Source: Actinomycetes bacterium
Lineage (GTDB): Bacteria; Actinomycetota; Actinomycetes; Actinomycetales; Beutenbergiaceae
Length of the DNA: 8,990 nt
Direction: 5' to 3'
Assembly (NCBI GenBank): GCA_021793935.1
Contig: JAJYRV010000064.1
Coordinates: forward strand, 1-8,990
Position 1 is the first letter of the stretch. Each line of letters opens with the position of its first letter. Positions 6,433 to 8,990 of the stretch are shown in pieces. The notes under the pieces are model-generated. The model saw nothing but the letters and a program-made list of their open reading frames with translations, did no database searches and was not told the DNA's origin. The position numbers and the translations under genes are program-made.

Positions 6433-7197
6433 TCAGGCCGGCACGGGCCCCAGCGTGCGGCAGTAACGCAGGAACAGCATCGCCCCGCCGGGCAGCGAGT
6501 TCACCAGCCCCATATTGTGCACGTGCTCGGTGCGGCTCGTGGTGATCCGCCGCGAGCGGCCTCCCACGAGCAGGGGGCTGACCGTGAGGCAGAGTTCATC
6601 CACCAGGTCTGCGGCGAGTAATGATCCGAACAGGGTCGGCCCACCCTCGCACAGAACTTGATGCAACCCGCGCGCCGCCAACTCCGCCGCCATCCGCTGC
6701 AGGTCCACCCCGCCGGAGATCTCCCCGCATTCGATCACCTCCGCCACTTCCTGCAGCGCGCGGAGCTTATCCGGATCGGCCGTCTTGGCGGCAAACACGA
6801 GCGGGCGTTCCTTGCGGTTCTCGACGTCGAAGGGCGCGCTGGCAGGATCTAGGTCGCCGGAGGCGGTGACGATCGCGAGCCGGGGATGATCGGGCAGGCC
6901 CTGTTGCTGGCGCCAGGCGACGTGCGCGGCCGGCACATAGACGCCGTCGTACTCCTCCTCGCGCACCGTTCCCGCCGCCACGACGACGACGTCGGCCATT
7001 GCCCGCAAGGTTTCAAAAACTTGCAGGTCCCACGGGTCGTTCAAGCCGCCCGAGAGGCCCCCGACGGTGGCGGCGCCGTCGATCGAGGAGACGAAGTTCA
7101 GCCGGATCCACAGCAACTCCCGGTCGGCGGTGCGATAAGCACGGCGCAACAGGTCCGGGTCAAACAGTTCCGGGTCAAACAGGTCAGGATCAGACAT
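6433..7197 (-). CDS. Pyrimidine reductase family protein (stand-alone RibD C-terminal domain)
   Basis: This is a cytoplasmic NADPH-dependent reductase of the RibD_C fold, related to dihydrofolate reductase. The family includes the riboflavin-pathway pyrimidine reductase; M. tuberculosis Rv2671, also of this family, has been reported to act as a dihydrofolate reductase. It has 254 residues. Family motifs are LNFVSSIDGAA (33-43), MADVVVVAAGTVRE (67-80), VLCEGGPTLFGSLL (181-194, nucleotide-binding) and LTVSPLLVGGRSRR (204-217). The zinc deaminase domain of full RibD is absent. The ATG at 7197 overlaps the folP2-like stop by 8 nt and has no clear ribosome binding site, so translation is probably coupled. 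The N-terminus carries a threefold DPDLF/DPELF/DPDLL repeat. Its place behind a dihydropteroate synthase homologue hints at a pterin or folate substrate, but riboflavin synthesis is an equal alternative. Confidence 0.85.
   Translation of the reverse strand: MSDPDLFDPELFDPDLLRRAYRTADRELLWIRLNFVSSIDGAATVGGLSGGLNDPWDLQVFETLRAMADVVVVAAGTVREEEYDGVYVPAAHVAWRQQQGLPDHPRLAIVTASGDLDPASAPFDVENRKERPLVFAAKTADPDKLRALQEVAEVIECGEISGGVDLQRMAAELAARGLHQVLCEGGPTLFGSLLAADLVDELCLTVSPLLVGGRSRRITTSRTEHVHNMGLVNSLPGGAMLFLRYCRTLGPVPA
7148..7192. repeat. Three tandem 15-bp repeats at the reductase N-terminus
   Basis: Three adjacent 15-bp units (7148-7162, 7163-7177, 7178-7192), each beginning AACAG on the plus strand, differ from one another at one to three positions. 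On the minus strand they encode DPDLF, DPELF and DPDLL. The last unit also contains the stop codon of the folP2-like gene. Copy changes would alter the protein by five residues without a frameshift. Confidence 0.85.
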
Positions 7198-8131
7198 GGC
7201 TGTTCGGTTCGTAGTCGGGGTCGATGTTGTGGCGCGTGTAGGCAGGTTCGCGCAGGCCGAGCACCGATTCGGTCATCCGGACGACGTCGCGGGTCTCGGC
7301 CACGTTGTGCACGCGCAGGATCCGGGCGCCCCGCTCCACGCAGAGCACGGCGGCCGCGAGGGAGCCGAACATCCGCTCCCCCTGCGGGCGGTCGAGCGTC
7401 TCCCCCACGAAGTCCTTGTTGCTCAACGCTGCGAGGGTGGGCAGGCCGAGCGTGGTGATCTCAGCGAGCCGCCGGGTAATTTCCAGCGAATGATAGGTGT
7501 TCTTGTTCAGGTCGTGCCCGGCGTCGACGACGATCCGCTCGTTCGGGATACCGCGGGCGTTCGCATAGGCCACGCGATCGCGCAGGAAGTCCGCGATCTC
7601 GGTGACGACGTCGGTGTAGGTCGGCCGTCGCAAGTGGCGGTGCGGTTTCCCAGCCGAGTGGGCGATGACGATCGAGGCGGCAGACTCGGCGACCACTCCG
7701 GCCATATCGCCGGTGTCCAGGGTGTCCTCACCCGCAAACCTCAATCCGGTGACGTCGTTGATGACCCCCGCCCCGGCCTCGATCGCGGCGCGGGCGGCCT
7801 CGGCACGGCACGTATCCACGGAAATGACGACGTCGGTGTTCGCCTTGATCGCCTCGACGACCGGAACCACCCGGTCGATCTCCTCGGTGACCGACACCTC
7901 GGGGGTGTCGGGTGAGAACGGCACCCCACCGACGTCCACCCAGTCCGCGCCCGCTTCCGCTGCGGATTCACATGCTCGCACGGCGGCGTCGAGCGCGAAG
8001 GTCGCCCCGTTGTCATAGAACGAATCCGGGGTGCGGTTGACGACCGCCATGATCGCAGTGCGGTTCGCGAAATCGAATGTGCGCCCGCCGATCCTGCGAG
8101 GCTTGAGATCGGGTACGTTCACGGGCGCCAC
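7190..8131 (-). CDS. folP2: Dihydropteroate synthase homologue, FolP2 type
   Basis: This is a cytoplasmic TIM-barrel protein of the dihydropteroate synthase family, which joins dihydropterin pyrophosphate to p-aminobenzoate. It has 313 residues. It matches the FolP2 subgroup (M. tuberculosis Rv1207) rather than FolP1: IMAVVNRTPDSFYDNGATF (27-45), DVGGVPFSPDT (66-76), ISVDTCRAE (103-111), VINDVTG (123-129), VVDAGHDLNKNTYHSLEI (201-218), ALSNKDFVGETL (235-246) and RVHNVAET (273-280). The canonical pABA loop ESTRPG is replaced by VPFSPD, and the Asp of the final RVHDV is Asn275. Lys210 and Lys239 remain. The M. leprae FolP2 counterpart is reported to lack synthase activity, so catalysis is uncertain here. 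The start is a GTG at 8131; a GTG at 8122 overlapping the pncA stop as GTGA is equally credible. It overlaps both neighbours. Confidence 0.9.
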   Translation of the reverse strand: MAPVNVPDLKPRRIGGRTFDFANRTAIMAVVNRTPDSFYDNGATFALDAAVRACESAAEAGADWVDVGGVPFSPDTPEVSVTEEIDRVVPVVEAIKANTDVVISVDTCRAEAARAAIEAGAGVINDVTGLRFAGEDTLDTGDMAGVVAESAASIVIAHSAGKPHRHLRRPTYTDVVTEIADFLRDRVAYANARGIPNERIVVDAGHDLNKNTYHSLEITRRLAEITTLGLPTLAALSNKDFVGETLDRPQGERMFGSLAAAVLCVERGARILRVHNVAETRDVVRMTESVLGLREPAYTRHNIDPDYEPNSHV

Positions 8132-8694
8132 GGCGTCAGCGTGACCCCCGCAGCCGTCATGTGTTCACGTGCCGCCACGCCTTGGTCCTCGCTCACGGGC
8201 ACCGTCAGGTCGGAGAACACGCGCACGCGCATCCCCTCGTCAACGGCGTCGAGGGCGGTGCGCAGCACGCAGTGCGATTCGGCGATCCCCACGACGTCCA
8301 CCTCTGCGATCTCGGCTGCGTGGAGGATCTGCGCGAGATCGTTGCCGTCTTCGTCTTTGCCCTCGAAACCGGAGTAGGCGGCCTCGTACTGGCCCTTCTT
8401 GATCCCGTGGTCCGCGTCGAGTTCCGCGAGCGCGGGGTGCAGTTCCGCTTCCGGCGTTCCCGCAACCCCATGCGGGGGCCAGGAGTCAACGAAGTCCGGG
8501 GTGTCGGAGAAGTGGTCACCGGGATCGATGTGCCAATCCTGCGTCGTGACCACGAGGTCATAGTCGCCGCGGTGGGATTCCACGAACTCGGCGATGCGCT
8601 CCGCGACGGCGTTCCCGCCCTCAACCCCGAGGGCGCCTCCTTCACAGAAGGTGGGCTGCACGTCTACAACGATGAGAGCTTTGTTGGTACTCAT
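8119..8694 (-). CDS. pncA: Nicotinamidase / pyrazinamidase
   Basis: This cytoplasmic metal-dependent amidase converts nicotinamide to nicotinate for NAD salvage; the family also activates the drug pyrazinamide. It has 191 residues. The catalytic triad is complete: Asp11 (IVVDVQ), Lys100 (IKKGQYEAAYSGF) and Cys142 (ESHCVLRTA). Metal ligands Asp53, His55, His61 and His75 fall in DWHIDPGDHF and SWPPHG, closely matching mycobacterial PncA, where the residue after the last His is Cys rather than Gly. The ATG at 8694 fits the family N-terminus, though no clear ribosome binding site precedes it (TAGACGAT directly before the ATG). It heads a tightly overlapping set with the folP2-like and RibD_C-like genes and follows rsmI by 82 nt. 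In that gap I see no strong promoter and no terminator; a TTGGAT hexamer at 8722-8727 on the minus strand is too far from any -10 box to call. Confidence 0.95.
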   Translation of the reverse strand: MSTNKALIVVDVQPTFCEGGALGVEGGNAVAERIAEFVESHRGDYDLVVTTQDWHIDPGDHFSDTPDFVDSWPPHGVAGTPEAELHPALAELDADHGIKKGQYEAAYSGFEGKDEDGNDLAQILHAAEIAEVDVVGIAESHCVLRTALDAVDEGMRVRVFSDLTVPVSEDQGVAAREHMTAAGVTLTPWRP

Positions 8695-8776
8695 ATCGTC
8701 TAGGGTGCCACGCCCGCGCGGTATCCAACACCCGCCTCCGCGGATATCTCACTCCCCGGCTGCTACTACCGAGCTG

Positions 8777-8990
8777 CTACTCCTGGACCTGGCCCCGGGA
8801 TTCCAGCACCGCCTCATACAAGCTGCGCCGGCGCGCGCCCGCTTCCTTCGCGACCTGCGCCACCGCCTCCTTCATCCGCTCCCCTGCCGCGATTCTTGCC
8901 TGCACGTGCGCAACGAGGTCCTCGAGCGCGGGTGCCACGGCGGGTTTTCCCGCCACGACGACGACGATCTCCCCTTTGACTCCCGCCTCC
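8777..8990 (-). CDS. rsmI: 16S rRNA (cytidine(1402)-2'-O)-methyltransferase, C-terminal part
   Basis: Seventy C-terminal residues ending at a TAG at 8777-8779 are present; the upstream part is beyond the right edge. RsmI methylates the ribose of C1402 in the 16S rRNA P-site region using S-adenosylmethionine. Visible family features are EAGVKGEIVVVVAGKP near the edge, where the SAM-methyltransferase domain ends. A small helical C-terminal domain follows, with GERMKEAVAQVAKEAG and RRRSLYEAVLESR, typical of the RsmI end. In M. tuberculosis rsmI also lies a few genes from metG. The identification rests on the C-terminus only, but the pattern is characteristic. Confidence 0.85.
   Translation of the reverse strand, partial: EAGVKGEIVVVVAGKPAVAPALEDLVAHVQARIAAGERMKEAVAQVAKEAGARRRSLYEAVLESRGQVQE

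Noticed and set aside
6421..6446. GC hairpin at the end of the reductase gene as a terminator
   Set aside because: The stem is only 5 bp, spans the stop codon, and no T-run follows on the minus strand.
8759..8780. Direct repeat GCTGCTAC at the rsmI end
   Set aside because: Two 8-bp copies 14 bp apart are too short to distinguish from chance, and no mobile element or attachment context is present.

Overview
The window is a gene-dense, high-GC segment from an actinobacterium (Actinomycetota). The main evidence is an RpfB-type resuscitation-promoting factor with three DUF348 repeats, a G5 domain and an Rpf domain. Supporting evidence is the metG-tatD-rpfB gene order, a FolP2-type dihydropteroate synthase homologue, a mycobacterial-type PncA and an actinobacterial-type MetRS. 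Genus cannot be decided from the sequence. Every recognisable gene is on the minus strand, so transcription runs from high to low coordinates.

Right part (8990 to 6433): the 3' end of rsmI (16S rRNA C1402 ribose methyltransferase), an 82-nt gap, then three overlapping genes. These are pncA (nicotinamidase), a folP2-like dihydropteroate synthase homologue, and a stand-alone RibD C-terminal reductase. Their stop and start codons overlap, so they look like one translationally coupled operon joining NAD salvage with pterin/folate-like chemistry.

Middle (6432 to 3630): a 93-nt gap, then metG (methionyl-tRNA synthetase) and, 4 nt downstream, tatD (metal-dependent DNase). These two are clearly co-transcribed. 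A possible -10 box lies so close to the metG ATG that a leaderless or nearly leaderless mRNA is possible.

Left part (3629 to 1): two consecutive secreted or membrane-anchored wall enzymes that share DUF348 and G5 modules but end in different lysozyme-like domains. The first (3590-2457) ends in a transglycosylase-like domain; the second (2243-1059) is RpfB itself. Between them lies a 213-nt regulatory region with a candidate promoter, an inverted repeat over its -35 box, and a leader that can fold in mutually exclusive ways. After rpfB, where many actinobacteria have ksgA and ispE, there is instead an FMN-dependent lactate 2-monooxygenase-like gene, cut off at the left edge.

The first nine bases match the end of the common Illumina adapter, and the reading frame departs from its family exactly there. 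They are probably an assembly artefact at a contig end. No tRNA, rRNA, mobile element or CRISPR array was seen. The most interesting items are the switch-like rpfB leader, the paired wall hydrolases, and the FolP2/RibD_C pairing.
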